DNA of 64,000 nt from assembly GCA_032158295.1 (NCBI GenBank), contig CM063255.1, positions 14,102,094 through 14,166,093 on the forward strand, written 5' to 3'. The position numbers and the translations under genes are program-made. The notes beneath the pieces are model-generated. The model saw only the letters and a list, made by a program, of their open reading frames with translations, made no database searches and was not told the DNA's origin. Positions 21,742 to 32,800 of this stretch are shown here, in pieces (position 1 is the first letter of the stretch; each line of letters starts with the position of its first letter). This stretch comes from Pycnopodia helianthoides. Its lineage: Eukaryota > Echinodermata > Asteroidea > Forcipulatida > Asteriidae.

Positions 21742-22227
21742 GAGTTTTTTTCTCTCAAAATTATGCGATTCAAGGCGAAAAAACAACCCACTGTAACACC
21801 TAACGTGGAAGAGTCGGAAGAAGGCCCCTTCAAACCATCTTGCAGTTTCTTCCGACTGTGGAAAACGCTCTTCTGGAAGCACAGGCCACGTGTTGACCAG
21901 GCCGTAACACCTACAATTGTTGAAAGTCTGGTGGCCCGTCGACTGCCCACGGAGCGTGTGAGTAGACCAACTGGCATTGGCGAGTCCGGAGAGGGGGACT
22001 ACCTTGTCACTAACCACCATAAGAGATTCTTGGTGGATAAGATCATTGACAAGACCAATGTTACAGTTGAGGATGAAATAGATCTGCTGCTGGATAGACC
22101 AAGCACGCCAGATCTGTGCCTGAGTGGGAGAGCCATCAATCCCCGCTCAGTGGATAAGATGAGGATGTTCCAACCAGACAGTGAGCTGTCAGCCGAGGAG
22201 ATCTCACCGATGCTAGATGTAGAAAGC
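21742..22227 (+). CDS. ORF X, copy B (unrecognised)
   Basis: ATG at 21763 with the same start as copy A; the frame is open to TGA 22254. It differs from copy A at scattered codons, for example in R-V-D-Q-A-V-T-P versus R-V-D-L-A-E-T-P and N-H-H-K versus N-Y-Y-I. Most of the differences I checked change the amino acid. It is embedded between two family F cores: the left junction is AAAAGAAGAG|TTTTTTTCTC and the right is GATGTAGAAAGCC|AACTAAAAGGC. Confidence 0.45.
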
Positions 22228-22234
22228 CAACTAA

Positions 22235-23239
22235 AAGGCATCATCAGCGCATGAAGGGACTCTCCTGGCGACTGGACATGATTAACAAAGGCATAAACAA
22301 GCAATATTTACAGAATTTTAGAAGAAACCGCTTTAATATTGTTTTTCTTTTAGGAGGATGTGTTTTTCATATTCATGATCATATTTTTGATTCTCTTAAT
22401 AATGTTCATGGCCAAGGTAATGCTCTGTTAAAGGTAGTCTATGCTGACGTTCAAATTCCTCTCTTTTTTGGCTGGATGCAAAGTTTTGGGCATTCTTATT
22501 AAATTGATAACTGCACCACTTTGGTGGATAACTGAGGACTGTGGTCACATTTTAGAAATGTGCGATCATTACACAAAGTTACATTCATTTCTTGATACAT
22601 GCATTTCCTCAGATGAGAAGTTAGCAAAATTTGTAAAATGTGAAAATACATGTTTTCAAGAGACACTGATCACAAGAGATGAGGTATTTGATTCTCTTTC
22701 AAAACCTTGGGTTCATGACGACATCGTTATTTCTATGATGCATTATACACTTGTTGTATTAAAACAACTCAAAAGAAGAGGAAACTTTTCAAGAGGAAAC
22801 AATAACTACACTGAAACACAATAAACTGCCGGAGCTGGTTTTTGGATAACTAGATTTTTTGCTTGGCAAAAGACCAAATTCTAGTTCAATTGCTAATGAA
22901 TCGCAGGTTATGTTTGTTTTCAACAAAACTGCTGACTATATTTCTTCCCTCTCTTCAGAAAATATGAAGAAGCTTGAAATGAAGCAATGAGCTCCAACAA
23001 GGACCAGCGTGACAAAATTAAAAACAGAGATAAACAAAGACAGGAAGAGCTTGTTAAAAAACAAACCGAAAAACAAAATAAAAGGGAAGTTTCAGAGAAA
23101 AATAAAAATCAAGAGAAAAGAGGATTTAACATGTTTAATTGTCGATGCTGGTTTATGGCAAAGTCGAGCTAAAGTCTATGAAAAGATGACTGAATGCACC
23201 ACTAACAGAGATTGTTTTACCTTAATTGTTTTTAACTTG
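22235..23239 (+). pseudogene. Family F core and tail, copy 3 (most complete)
   Basis: The core runs from G-L-S-W-R-L-D-M-I-N-K-G-I-N-K through R-N-R-F-N-I-V-F-L-L-G-G and P-L-W-W-I-T-E-D-C-G-H-I-L to K-Q-L-K-R-R. After frame changes near 22500 and 22822 it reads L-G-K-R-P-N-S-S-S and N-K-T-A-D-Y-I-S-S. An ATGA overlap (about 22987) shifts to the tail, with a long Lys/Arg/Gln helix and D-A-G-L-W-Q-S (in family F 'G-G-L-W'). The tail ends at I-V-F-N-L where X copy C begins. It is the best template of the family in this window. Confidence 0.6.
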
Positions 23240-23511
23240 CGTGTGAGTAGACCAACTGGCATTGGCGAGTCCGGAGAGGGGGACTACCTTGTCACTAACC
23301 ACCATAAGAGATTCTTGGTGGATAAGATCATTGACAAGACCAATGTTACAGTTGAGGATGAAATAGATCTGCTGCTGGATAGACCAAGCACGCCAGATCT
23401 GTGCCTGAGTGGGAGAGCCATCAATCCCCGCTCAGAGGATAAGATGAGGATGTTCCTACCAGACAGTGAGCTGTCAGCTGAGGAGATCTCACCGATGCTA
23501 GATGTAGAAAG
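23240..23511 (+). pseudogene. ORF X, copy C (C-terminal half only)
   Basis: It begins at CGTGTGAGTAGACC, the middle of X, directly after the family F tail, and is nearly identical to copy B to GATGTAGAAAG. It lacks the basic/aromatic first half. The reading frame is open from a family F start at about 23009, creating a chance fusion of the F tail with the second half of X. Confidence 0.55.
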
Positions 23512-23515
23512 CCGC

Positions 23516-24266
23516 TGGATGCAAAGTTTTGGGCAATCCTCTTAAATTGATAACTGCACCACTTTGGTGGATAACTGAGGACTGTGGTCACATTTTAGAA
23601 ATGTGCGATCATTACACGAAGTTACATTCATTTCTTGATACATGCATTTCCTCAAATGAGAAGTTAGCAAAATTTGTAAAATGTGAAACTACATGTTTTC
23701 AAGAGACACTGATCACAAGAGATGAGGTATTTGATTCTCTTTCAAAACCTTGGGTTCATGACGACATTGTTATTTCTATGATGCATCATACACTTGTTGT
23801 ATTAAAACAACTCAAAAGAAGAGGAAACCTTTCAAGAGGAAACAATAACTACACCGAAACACAATAAACTGCCGGAGCTGGTTTTTGGATACCTAGATTT
23901 TTTGCTCGGCAAAAGACCAAATTCTAGTTCAATTGCTAATGAATCGCAGGTTATGTTTGTTTTCAACAAAACTGCTGACTATATTTCTTCCCTCTCTTCA
24001 GAAAATATGAAGAAGCTTGAAATGAAGCAATGAGCTCAAGCAAAGACCAGCGTGAAACAAATAAAAACAGAGATAAACAAAGACAGGAAGAGCTTGTTAA
24101 AAAACAAACAGAAAAACAAAAGAAAAGGGAAGTTTCAGAAAAAAATAAAATCAAGAGAAAAGAGGATTTAACATATTTAATTGTCGATGCTGGTTTATGG
24201 CAAAGTCGAGCTAAAGTCTTTGAAAAGATGACTGAATGCACCACTAACAGAGATTGTTTTACCTGA
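23516..24266 (+). pseudogene. Family F core and tail, copy 4
   Basis: It is 5'-truncated like copy 1, starting at L-K-L-I-T-A-P-L-W. It has the same internal frame change near 23867 and the same ATGA overlap near 24030. The tail is intact to N-R-D-C-F-T and TGA at 24264. It ends the cluster; beyond it no family F or X sequence is seen. Confidence 0.6.
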
Positions 24267-24270
24267 ATTA

Positions 24271-25215
24271 TTTTTAACTTATTGTTATGTTGGTTCCTAT
24301 TGTTCTGCTACAATATCACTTCAGTTACTGAAAAAGTCAAGTCTGTACTGAGTTGCAATGTAAAGTTACAGACATTTCAATTTGTTCACGAGATCGTTAC
24401 CTAAAATGAGTTGGTGATGTTAGGTTACCAAATTATAACTTTAATAGTTAATTAACTTGACTTAATTTTTACAAGGAGTTTTCAGAAAGTTGTACTTACA
24501 GATGTGTATTAATTGTTGTGTCAGTTTTTTTTATTTACTTTAACTTATCATATTTGATGGTAAGGGGCACTTCCGCATTAAACATAGTTAACTTTGTTTC
24601 CATGGCAACCCAAAAATGAAAATGGTGTTGATGTTTATAAGATGTGTGCATGTAAATCTAAAATTTGCGAATAATTTTGAACTCTTTCCCTGTACATATG
24701 AAATGGTTTTCTTGCAATGAATGCAGACTGAAACTACTTTTGGGATTATGTCTATTCCTTTGAGACACTGTTTTAAGAAAGAAATACCCAGGGAACACTG
24801 GTCAACATTTAGGCAACAGGGAATTGAATGGCAGTATTCACAAACTGCAATCCTCTGACAACTAACAATGTGTAGCCTTTCTTTACTTCTGAGAAGGAAA
24901 GATTAGCAGTTTGAGCCTCAAATAGGGCACTGACACAAAAGATTCCTTTACCAGCCATACTGCCACATAAGACAAGGGGTCATGTCACCTGCACCACAAC
25001 TAATCTAATCTGTCTAATATCTTGCAGAGTTTGTGGTGTTAAAGGATCCCAGAAATGAACCTAAATGTATGCTTCCATAGGTAGTAGTGTCTGCAAAATA
25101 CACTCCTATGTAATTTTTGGGGGGAAAAATATTCTAAGCCTGCGAAATGAGCGGTTTTGTGAGTCTTTTGTTCCCCCCATTATCCCTCCCCCTAATAAGG
25201 GGAATTTGACAACGC
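24271..25215. other. AT-rich intergenic stretch
   Basis: No gene or repeat identified. Purine/pyrimidine tracts (CCCCCCATTATCCCTCCCCC) at about 25174-25193 mark the approach to the THAP gene promoter. Confidence 0.55.
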
Positions 25216-25221
25216 ACAGCA

Positions 25222-25260
25222 TCACGTGACTAACATGTGACCTTACACGTCACGTCGGGA
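25222..25260 (+). promoter_or_regulatory. E-box cluster upstream of the THAP/Kolobok gene
   Basis: TCACGTGAC (palindromic CACGTG E-box), CATGTGAC and CACGTCACGTC follow within 40 bp, about 160-190 bp upstream of the ATG at 25415. Position and density suit a promoter bound by bHLH-Zip (USF/TFE-type) or CREB/ATF factors. No TATA box is evident. Regulation is inferred. Confidence 0.4.
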
Positions 25261-25414
25261 ACACACGTCGTACTCGTTGTTACCATGGAGGTACCGCCAT
25301 GCTGTTTACACACAGGCTGACGCACAATACATGCAATAGAGCCGTGTTGTATTGTTGCTTTGCTCTTTTGTGAAAAGTAAAAGTTGTACGTTTCGTCTTT
25401 TATTAATCGAAATA

Positions 25415-25750
25415 ATGCCAGGAAGGTGCATTGTTGGAGGTTGTAGTAATACGAGTAAAGATGGTGTGAGCATGCACACATTTCCGAAGGATGTTGCATT
25501 GAGGAAAATCTGGACGGCGAGGGTGAAGTTGACTCGCGCAAAATGGTACGGGCCGACAGATTCTAGCGTTATTTGTAGCGCTCATTTTGACGAGTCGGCG
25601 TTCCAAACTGGATTGCATTCACAGTTTGGATTAAGCAGGCTCCGGCGATTGACTGCTGAGGCGATTCCCTCGAAGATCAAGAACAAATCTGTTGCAGATG
25701 GAGCTGAAAAGCCCAAGCGGAAAGCGTTCAAAAAGCGACAACAAAAGCAG
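25415..25750 (+). CDS. THAP zinc-finger exon (first exon)
   Basis: This 112-codon exon carries a complete THAP domain, a C2CH DNA-binding finger. The ligands are Cys5, Cys10, Cys54 and His57 (ICSAHF), with the invariant Trp33, Pro24 and Phe58 in place and an IPSKI near the AVPTIF position. A basic tail (KPKRKAFKKRQQK) follows and may be a nuclear localisation signal. It ends at a clean donor (AAAGCAG|GTGATT). The ATG is the first in frame and follows an E-box-rich region. The finger appears fully intact even though the transposase part is damaged. Confidence 0.85.
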
Positions 25751-28700
25751 GTGATTAATTTTTTTATATTATTTGCTGGCATGGCCTAAAAAGGTCCCTT
25801 GCCGGTCCCCGTGTCATCAAGTTGTTGTTATTTCACTTCATATGAATGTTTAAAAAGTCGACATTTGTTAGTTTTCCCATTCTTCACATGTTCAGGGTAG
25901 TTTTTGTAGCGGTGTGCTCCTGAGAGTTTGTCAAGGGTACTAAAATCAACCGATGAAAGAAAGTGCAATAAAAAGAAAGGTTTATTCAACCACGTACATG
26001 TTGTTTATTGTGTGGCTTTGTCTTTGCGTGTTTGGTTTAGGGTCCTTGCTCTACAGTTTGGGGAATTCTGTTTTGTGGTGGTTTTTTAAGATACAAATAC
26101 AAATTACAATCCTTTTTAATTATTAACTATGTTCCCACACGTTCCTCATCATATTCTAGATGGTGGACGAACTGTTGGCCAACCATACCAACCAGTGCAC
26201 ATCTTCAGAGGATCACCTTCTTGACAAAGACACGGTTAACATAAATGTGCCCGATTCCTTGCCGGGGTGCAGTCAGTTGACAGAGAATATGACTACACAA
26301 GTACGTACAATACTTCATCTATGATACAATATAAATCCTTATTAATTTAATGTTTGTACAAATATAAACACACGTAGGCCTAATAGCCTACATTCGGTGA
26401 AGTAATATTTCAAATTTACAATTGCATAGCCTATAAAATGTAAGCCCTTAAAATGTTGAGGTATACCAATCGGTAACGACAGTAGTTTAACTATTTTGTT
26501 TGTATTTAGTTGTTCAAAGTTGGGGAACAAATCAGAGGAGTAATTGTCCTTTAAGAAAAAAAAAAGCAAAACACCTTGACACTGGTATTGTATATGATGT
26601 GATTGCCCAATACCCTATTTAATCAGCTTGCTGAACAAGTAGAATCTTTTGCTCTGTGAACAGCTTTTAATAATCTTTTTTATAATTAGTGCAACCACAG
26701 ACCTGTGCAAGATTATTATTACTCACATTTTGATTAATAACAAACGGCCCGTGTTAACTTTTTACCACTCATCTATATAAGTGTTCTCTGTGAGCAGCTT
26801 TTTAATTTTTTTCAATGATTTGAGGCAGACAAATCCACAAGTATGTGCAATGTACTAAAACAAAATTAAAGATTCTTAACCAACCCATATGGCTTTTTTC
26901 TTTTTTGTTTATTTCATGTTTGCTGTGATTTTGTTGTTTATTCTTGTAAATTATCATGCAATTTGGCCTTCGGGTTACAATGTGATAATGTGAATAAAAT
27001 ATACCATATACCATATATATATATATATATAAAATGTAAATGACGCATCTGTTTTTCCACTTAAAACACAAGGTCGTGAACTCAGGACCAGCCATGTCCA
27101 GTATTGGATGCCAGACTGAACCAATTAGACAGTCCATCGGAACCCAGACCAAAGCAACTGCTACAAGAGTGAAACAAAAGTGTTTATTGGGGTGTTTGTT
27201 TGTTTGCTTGTTTGCTTGGATGGGGTGTTTGTTTGTTTTTAAGGCCAACCATAATTTGACCTTTAAAAAGGGACAATTCTATGGACTACTAAAGGCCAGT
27301 CAACATGTTTTTGGCTTACCATGAGTACATGTTAATCCTCTGGTATAAACATTCTAAACAAACATCAATTAAAAATAAAAAGCAATTTACTATTTGCTTA
27401 CTTTAAAAAAATTACAGGCGCTTGGACTAAAAATTTGAAGCTTACACAAAATATGCAATTAAGCATTTATATTAGGTCAGCAGTGTGCTGTGAACCGAAT
27501 ATAATTCAGTTTGTTTAACATTACGATAATTATAATAGTTTTTAACGTCTGAAAGGTTCTAGGTCTACTTTAGTTTGTTTTTGAATCTCAACCAAAATAA
27601 AATTGTTGGTAATTGTTTACGATATGCAGGAATTCAAGCATCAATTATGACAGCTGAAAAGGGCTTATGGGCAAGGCCAAGTCAAACGTCCACAGGGATT
27701 TTATGTAAAATCCCCGACGACAATCTCCATAAACAACATGAGGAAAGGTCTGATGAGGACGACATGGAGATTGACATCCCCGAAAAGCCAGAGTCTCCAG
27801 GTTATCTACCGGACTCTTCTGGATCATCAACAGATTGCAGCACCCCCAAGAAAAAAACTAAAAGGTCCACTAAAAGGTAAACTTACTGGTTTATACATGT
27901 AATAACTTGTTTTAATAGTTTTCGTAAAAGGGTCTTCAAAATAAAAATTTCCACAATTAAAAATTATGATTTAAATGTGATATACATGTACATGTTGTTG
28001 TTGTTGTTTTTTTAGGAAGCGAGGACTCAGCCCCCGCATCATTGTAGACAATGCACCCGGCAGGTCTATTCCTCCACAAGATGAGAGGAAGTACATCGTA
28101 TTTGAATCACAACTTCGCAAGCTTTTTGCAACTTGTAGTAGTTGTGGTTCGGGTGTTGTACAAATCTTCAAAAGGGAAAGCGGCACCCTTTTAACCATGT
28201 GGTTGGAGTGTGGGAGCTGCAGCAATGAAGGGGAGAAGTGGGACAGCCAACCATCTCTTGGCAATATTCCAGCTGGAAACGTATTGTTGTCTGCTGCAAC
28301 CTTGTTCTCGGGAGGAAGCTGCACATCCACCCTTCGATTGCTGCAGCACCTGAACGTGGCGTCAATAACCGAGCGCACATTCTATAGGCATCAAACCCGT
28401 TTTCTGCAGCCAGCAATTGAAAAAGAGTGGAAGAAGCAACGCAAGCAAATAAAACAGCAATTGTTGAATGAGGGGAAACCTCTCATTCTTGGTGGTGATG
28501 GTCGAGCTGATAGCCCTGGACACTCGGCAAAGTTTGGCACATACACTGCACCAAGTATTTTTTGTCTAAGGTCATGTGCATGCTACATTCGGATTGAATG
28601 CCTTTTCAATTACAGGGCAGTAATAACCTTTTTTATATTTTGTATTAAATACAATAAATAAAATGTGTTTAATCTCCAGCGGTTAAGAAGAAGGTGAGAG

Positions 28701-28953
28701 CCTTATCACAGAGAAAGGGGTTCGATGAGGTACATAAGTGGGCCCGGAGCATAAACAACCATGTTTATTGGGTGGCGTCGTCCACTACCGATGAAGAGGA
28801 GGAGATGAGAGAACACAAATGGCTCTCCATTGCTAACCATCTCCAAGGAGTCCATGAAGGCCACTCGGATCTATTTCCACGATGTCTTCATGGCGACTTG
28901 CAACAACTCCAAGAAGGCACTCAGAAACGAAAACAGTGGCTTAAGTCCGGTAA

Positions 28954-29312
28954 GGCCCCCCAAAAAAAAGGATTCAGTTTCCGGTTTCCCGACCGACCCT
29001 AACTTAACGCCGCGACCCTAAAGTTTTTATTCGGCTTCCAACATTTTTTTTTTTTTTAACACAAAAAAAAATAATAATCGCGTGTACACGACGGTGCGCA
29101 ATTCTCAGATTGCGCAAAAGTGCAAAACTACGTATAATTGTTTGCGCAAATTTGTTAATTGCGCAAAAAAGTTGACAATCTTTTGCGTAATTTTGAATTT
29201 GCGCTCCACGGAGGAATTTTAAAAAAAAGCAAAAAAAAAAAACATTCCGACCTACCGACCCTATTTAAAAATGGCATGTAATCGGAAACAGAACATTTTG
29301 GGGGGGGGGGCC
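28954..29312 (+). mobile_element. Harbinger-like MITE inserted at a splice donor
   Basis: The left end GGCCCCCCAAAAAAAAGGATTCAGTTTCCGG and the right end, read in reverse (GGCCCCCCCCCCCAAAATGTTCTGTTTCCG), form imperfect terminal inverted repeats of about 30 bp. TAA occurs on both sides (28951-28953 and 29313-29315), the 3-bp target duplication of PIF/Harbinger elements. The interior is A/T-rich with GACCGACCCTA near one end and CTACCGACCCTA near the other. A partial relative lies at 5232. Confidence 0.75.
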
Positions 29313-30558
29313 TAAATAACGATATTAGAGATGATAATGTACATTTTCTAGACCATTTTCAATACATAATATTGAAAAAGAATGTTGGTTCATGCTGCAG
29401 TAAAAAAAATTAAAAATGTATTTCTGAAAAGGAAAAAATCATTAAAAACATAAAGATGGAAACTGAGAAATATTATTTTATCCCTGGTTTTGGAAACAGC
29501 ACAATCTACATTAGTTCATTGCAAACAGTGATTGTGAACTTTAAAAGTAACACTTCCCGCTTTCTGTTGCTAAAGGTACTGAGCCATGTGTCAAGTTGAC
29601 AGAAATGATCAGCAATACAATGCTCCTTAAACACATCAGAAAGATGTCGTCAAGTGTTCAAACCTCCTCATTGGAATCATTCCATAGTGTACTTAACCAC
29701 TTTGCACCCAAGTCAAAGGCCTACTCTTACTATGGAATGATCAGCAGGTAGGTCATTCTTGTTTACAATAAAATCATAAATGGGCATTTGCTGACACGTA
29801 TTGTGATTACTTTTGCCTCATGTAAAAAAAGTTTCCATGGCAAAATTAAATTGAAATAGTTTGCTTTCATTTAAATATAGAATCACAAATTAATTTTAAA
29901 GCTAATACAAAGGTAAAACTTCATCAGAGATTGAGTTTGGTAATCAACTATGATAAGTTATGTTATTTATTCTTGATTTGGAATTTGTTTTTTATTTTAA
30001 GGATTCATCTCGCTGCACTTCATTATAATACTAACGCAGAAAGGAAGCAGGCCATCACACGCACAGGGAAAAAAAAGGTTTGCCTTAAGCAAACCCAAGT
30101 ACAAGGAAGGTGCAGCCACAGTTAAACCAAAGAAGGAACCAATGAACTTCAGTAAGTTTTTTCTACATGTTTAAAGGGTAACTTGCTCATGTAAAAAATA
30201 CATTACCAGAAACCAATTTTATTCATTTGCAAAGGCAGTTTTATTCATGTCAAACATTTTGTTTACTTTTTAACAGCATATGTTGCCCCCCTGATGAACA
30301 AGGTAGCGAAGCTCAGTGCAAAATCCACCCTTCCACCAACACGCAAGAAAGCACCTCCAACACTTTGTAGCAAGTATACATATCCAGCTAAAGAAGAGCT
30401 TATCAAGCAACATCGATGTCGCTTTAGCCTCACATGAGTTATCTTCTTTCAGTTTAGGCATTTGTTATTTACATTATGTTTTTCACTTATAGATGAACAA
30501 AATGCTCAAATAAACTGCGAAACATGTAGGAAAAACCCTAAATGTTGCATATTTATTG

Positions 30559-30927
30559 GGGTCATTTCACCAGGTTGGGACATTGTGCAACATTTGTGTT
30601 ATATTTGTCTTCGCTATTAAAAAAGCATTCTTACACTGGACTCAATTATTTCATGTAACATTCCCTACGAGTATAAAAGTATTTGTTAAAGTTTTAAAAT
30701 GTTTAAATTTATTTGTCAACACTCAAATGCAAAAACTGAAGAAAGAAAAAAAAAAACTCAGACATAACACTGACACGGTGTCCATGTTGTCCATGTTACG
30801 TCTAAATACATTTTTGATCATCAAAAATGTTTAAACTTTAATAAAAACTTTCTGACACAAGGTAAATGTAACTTGAAATAATTGTGTCAAATGTATGGAT
30901 AAATGTCCCAACCTGGTGAAATGACCC
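30559..30927 (+). mobile_element. MITE with perfect 26-bp terminal inverted repeats
   Basis: GGGTCATTTCACCAGGTTGGGACATT at 30559 is repeated exactly inverted at 30902-30927. The 369-bp element is A-rich inside and has no coding capacity. The target duplication is not obvious. It lies between the ends of the Kolobok gene (plus) and the ballast-domain gene (minus). Confidence 0.8.
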
Positions 30928-31001
30928 ATGTGCAAGTACATGTGATGGAGTAGTGAAACAGAAACAATACATATTTATTTATTTGTTATTATTTGTTTTG
31001 G

Positions 31002-32585
31002 TCACACTTCTAGAAAGCCTTTGTACTCTGGGGATGGATACTTTTCTCGTATTTTGTTGACAGCACATGAGGGAAGTGGCACTCTCATATCTTTGCCCAG
31101 ATAACCCCAGCACCATCTGGCCAATTGTCGGTAGGCAGTGTGTCTGTTTTTTCCTGAATTTGTAAACAAACAGAAAGCAAAATAAAAAAAACAGCTCAAT
31201 AAAATAATTGTTGAGCTTGGAAAAACAAAATAACTGAAAGGCCTATTAAATGTCTCTCATTTTTGTGGACATCATTTTATTACAATGTTCACTTCTTCCA
31301 ACAAACAACTTTATTTTAATTGTTTTTATAGATGTTTCAGTGCAGTCATATTGTATAATTATAAAGTCATTCTATTTTTTATCATTATTTTGGGAGGGAG
31401 TATTTATTTCCGTTATTTTAGTTTTTTTTAAAGTATATTCAAGTACAATCACTGTACACTTACTGGTTCTCTGTGACATCTGGCCTGACAGCACCGTATT
31501 GCTGCCTGTACTGCATAAACGCCGTGTTGAGGACTCCCTTGTTCAGGCATACGGGGTCAAAGTCAGTATGCTCTGTTATGCAATTCAACTCATTCTCTTC
31601 ATCCATCCTTTCTACTACCTGGTCAATCTCCTTGCAGCATACAGATTCCTTCAGTATGGGCATTTCAGTGCAGCCTCCACTGCATGAGCACCTGTGAGAA
31701 AAATTGAAAAAATGTTATAAGAATAAATAATTGTTACTTTTACTAATATTATGGTAATATTAGTACATGTATGTATGTATTTCTAACAACTATTTATTAT
31801 TAGACACAAAAAATATCAATACAGTGAGAAGATATACTATATAGACTACAAGTTTTAGTATGCAAATTAAATTACATCCCTTCTCAAAATAACTGCAAGT
31901 GACTCATGAAGGTATTCCTATCCAGGAATTTGTACATTTCATACATTGTGTACTGTACGACCATGACAACAAGACGATGTTCACGCCATCATAGTGTTAA
32001 CAAGAAAGCGCCGAGTCGTCTATTTCCGACACTTATTCTGCATTGGCAAAAACGACATTTTACTTAGTTATTTTTTATAAAATGTTGTCATGATTACATG
32101 TAAGTTGTCTAAGCAAAATCCAAATCATCGAAGTAGGTGTGATTAACGCAAAAAGAAGAGTAACTTGTAAAAACTGGTATTTGACTTTGACTGAGTATTA
32201 TTTATTCCGTGAATAAACTTCCGTGGCAAGCTGTTCCAATCCATGGCTCAACTTTCAGGGAAAGTCACACAGTTTCTTGTGATTTGTTTGAGTTAATTTA
32301 CGAATAAAATGTTATACCTCTAGCTTCAAATAATTATGCTTATTACCAATTGTTGTTTCCAAGCCTATGTTCGATGTCTTCGAGGTCGTTGTGAACCCCC
32401 GGTATTTCGTCGTCAAGACCGGCGTCTTCGGTAACATCTACTTCCGGTTCATACATGTACGGCTGAATGCCTTCAGTTGAGTTTACACTTGAACTTCCTT
32501 CAGAACTTCCTTCACTGCTGTCACTACTATTCGACGAAAATTCTTCACTAAATTCTTCGTTCTCAGAATAATCAGAACTTGACAT
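31002..32585 (-). CDS. Free-standing P2X7-type ballast-domain gene, three exons
   Basis: Exon 1 (32585-32347) starts M-S-S-S-D-Y-S-E-N-E, is Ser/Glu-rich, and then has I-Q-P-Y-M-Y-E-P-E and H-R-L-G-N-N-N-W. Exon 2 (31691-31464) continues W-C-S-C-S-G-G-C-T-E-M ... C-C-K-E and A-F-M-Q-Y-R. Exon 3 (31153-31002) has H-T-A-Y-R-Q-L-A-R-W and I-R-E-K-Y-P, ending E-Y-K-G-F-L-E-V. This is the zinc-binding, cytoplasmic ballast domain known from the C-terminus of vertebrate P2X7; here it stands alone with no channel region, as in many invertebrate genes. Introns are GT/AG. The exon 1/2 junction is in phase (W split TG|G). The 2/3 junction is off by one base at an A6 run (plus strand T6, 31147-31152). 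The role of stand-alone versions is unknown. Confidence 0.8.
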
Positions 32586-32741
32586 GATGACAGACTGTAG
32601 AGCAACGACAGACCATGTAGACAGACCAAGAACGTTAAAAGCCGAGCGAGACGGAGTGCATGTACATACAATACGATGTACATGGAAAAAATAATTACAT
32701 GGAAACCGGACGAGTGTGGCATACACCAAACGTTCCTGACA

Positions 32742-32800
32742 TGACGTCACTCACTGGCTCATGACCGTGAGGCTGAAGGGGGATTTTTTAGGGGCGTTCC
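32742..32800 (-). promoter_or_regulatory. CRE (TGACGTCA) and GGAACGCCCC motif upstream of the ballast gene
   Basis: A perfect CRE/ATF palindrome TGACGTCA at 32742-32749 lies 157 bp upstream of the minus-strand ATG. About 42 bp further out is GGAACGCCCCTAAAAA (32785-32800 on the minus strand). The same pair precedes the related exon at 44276. CREB/ATF regulation is an inference from the motif. Confidence 0.55.

Larger units (their letters stand above)
25415..30437 (+). pseudogene. THAP-domain Kolobok-type transposase gene, ten exons, missing catalytic middle
   Basis: Exons read on the plus strand are 25415-25750 (THAP), 26160-26300, 27073 to ~27180, 27630-27876, 28016-28570, 28680-28949, 29576-29747, 30002-30151 and 30277-30437, with possible small ones missed. 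The exon at 28016 holds K-Y-I-V-F-E-S-Q-L, the Cys pairs and GGDGRADSPGHSAKFG. The exon at 28680 holds W-A-R-S-I-N-N-H-V-Y-W. The exon at 29576 holds S-S-L-E-S-F-H-S-V, 30002 holds H-L-A-A-L-H-Y-N, and 30277 ends at TGA. This order is that of Kolobok cut-and-paste transposases. Between 28570 and 28680 roughly 100 residues normally present (TDRH...WH region) are absent and the phases do not match. An A8 run in exon 30002 shifts the frame, and the donor after 27180 is poor. It is either a dead element or a gene kept for DNA binding. Confidence 0.75.

Noticed and set aside
26802..27248. 148-codon minus-strand open frame
   Set aside because: It lies within an intron and exon of the Kolobok gene, is low complexity (TATA-rich and TTTG-rich DNA), and has no recognisable domain.
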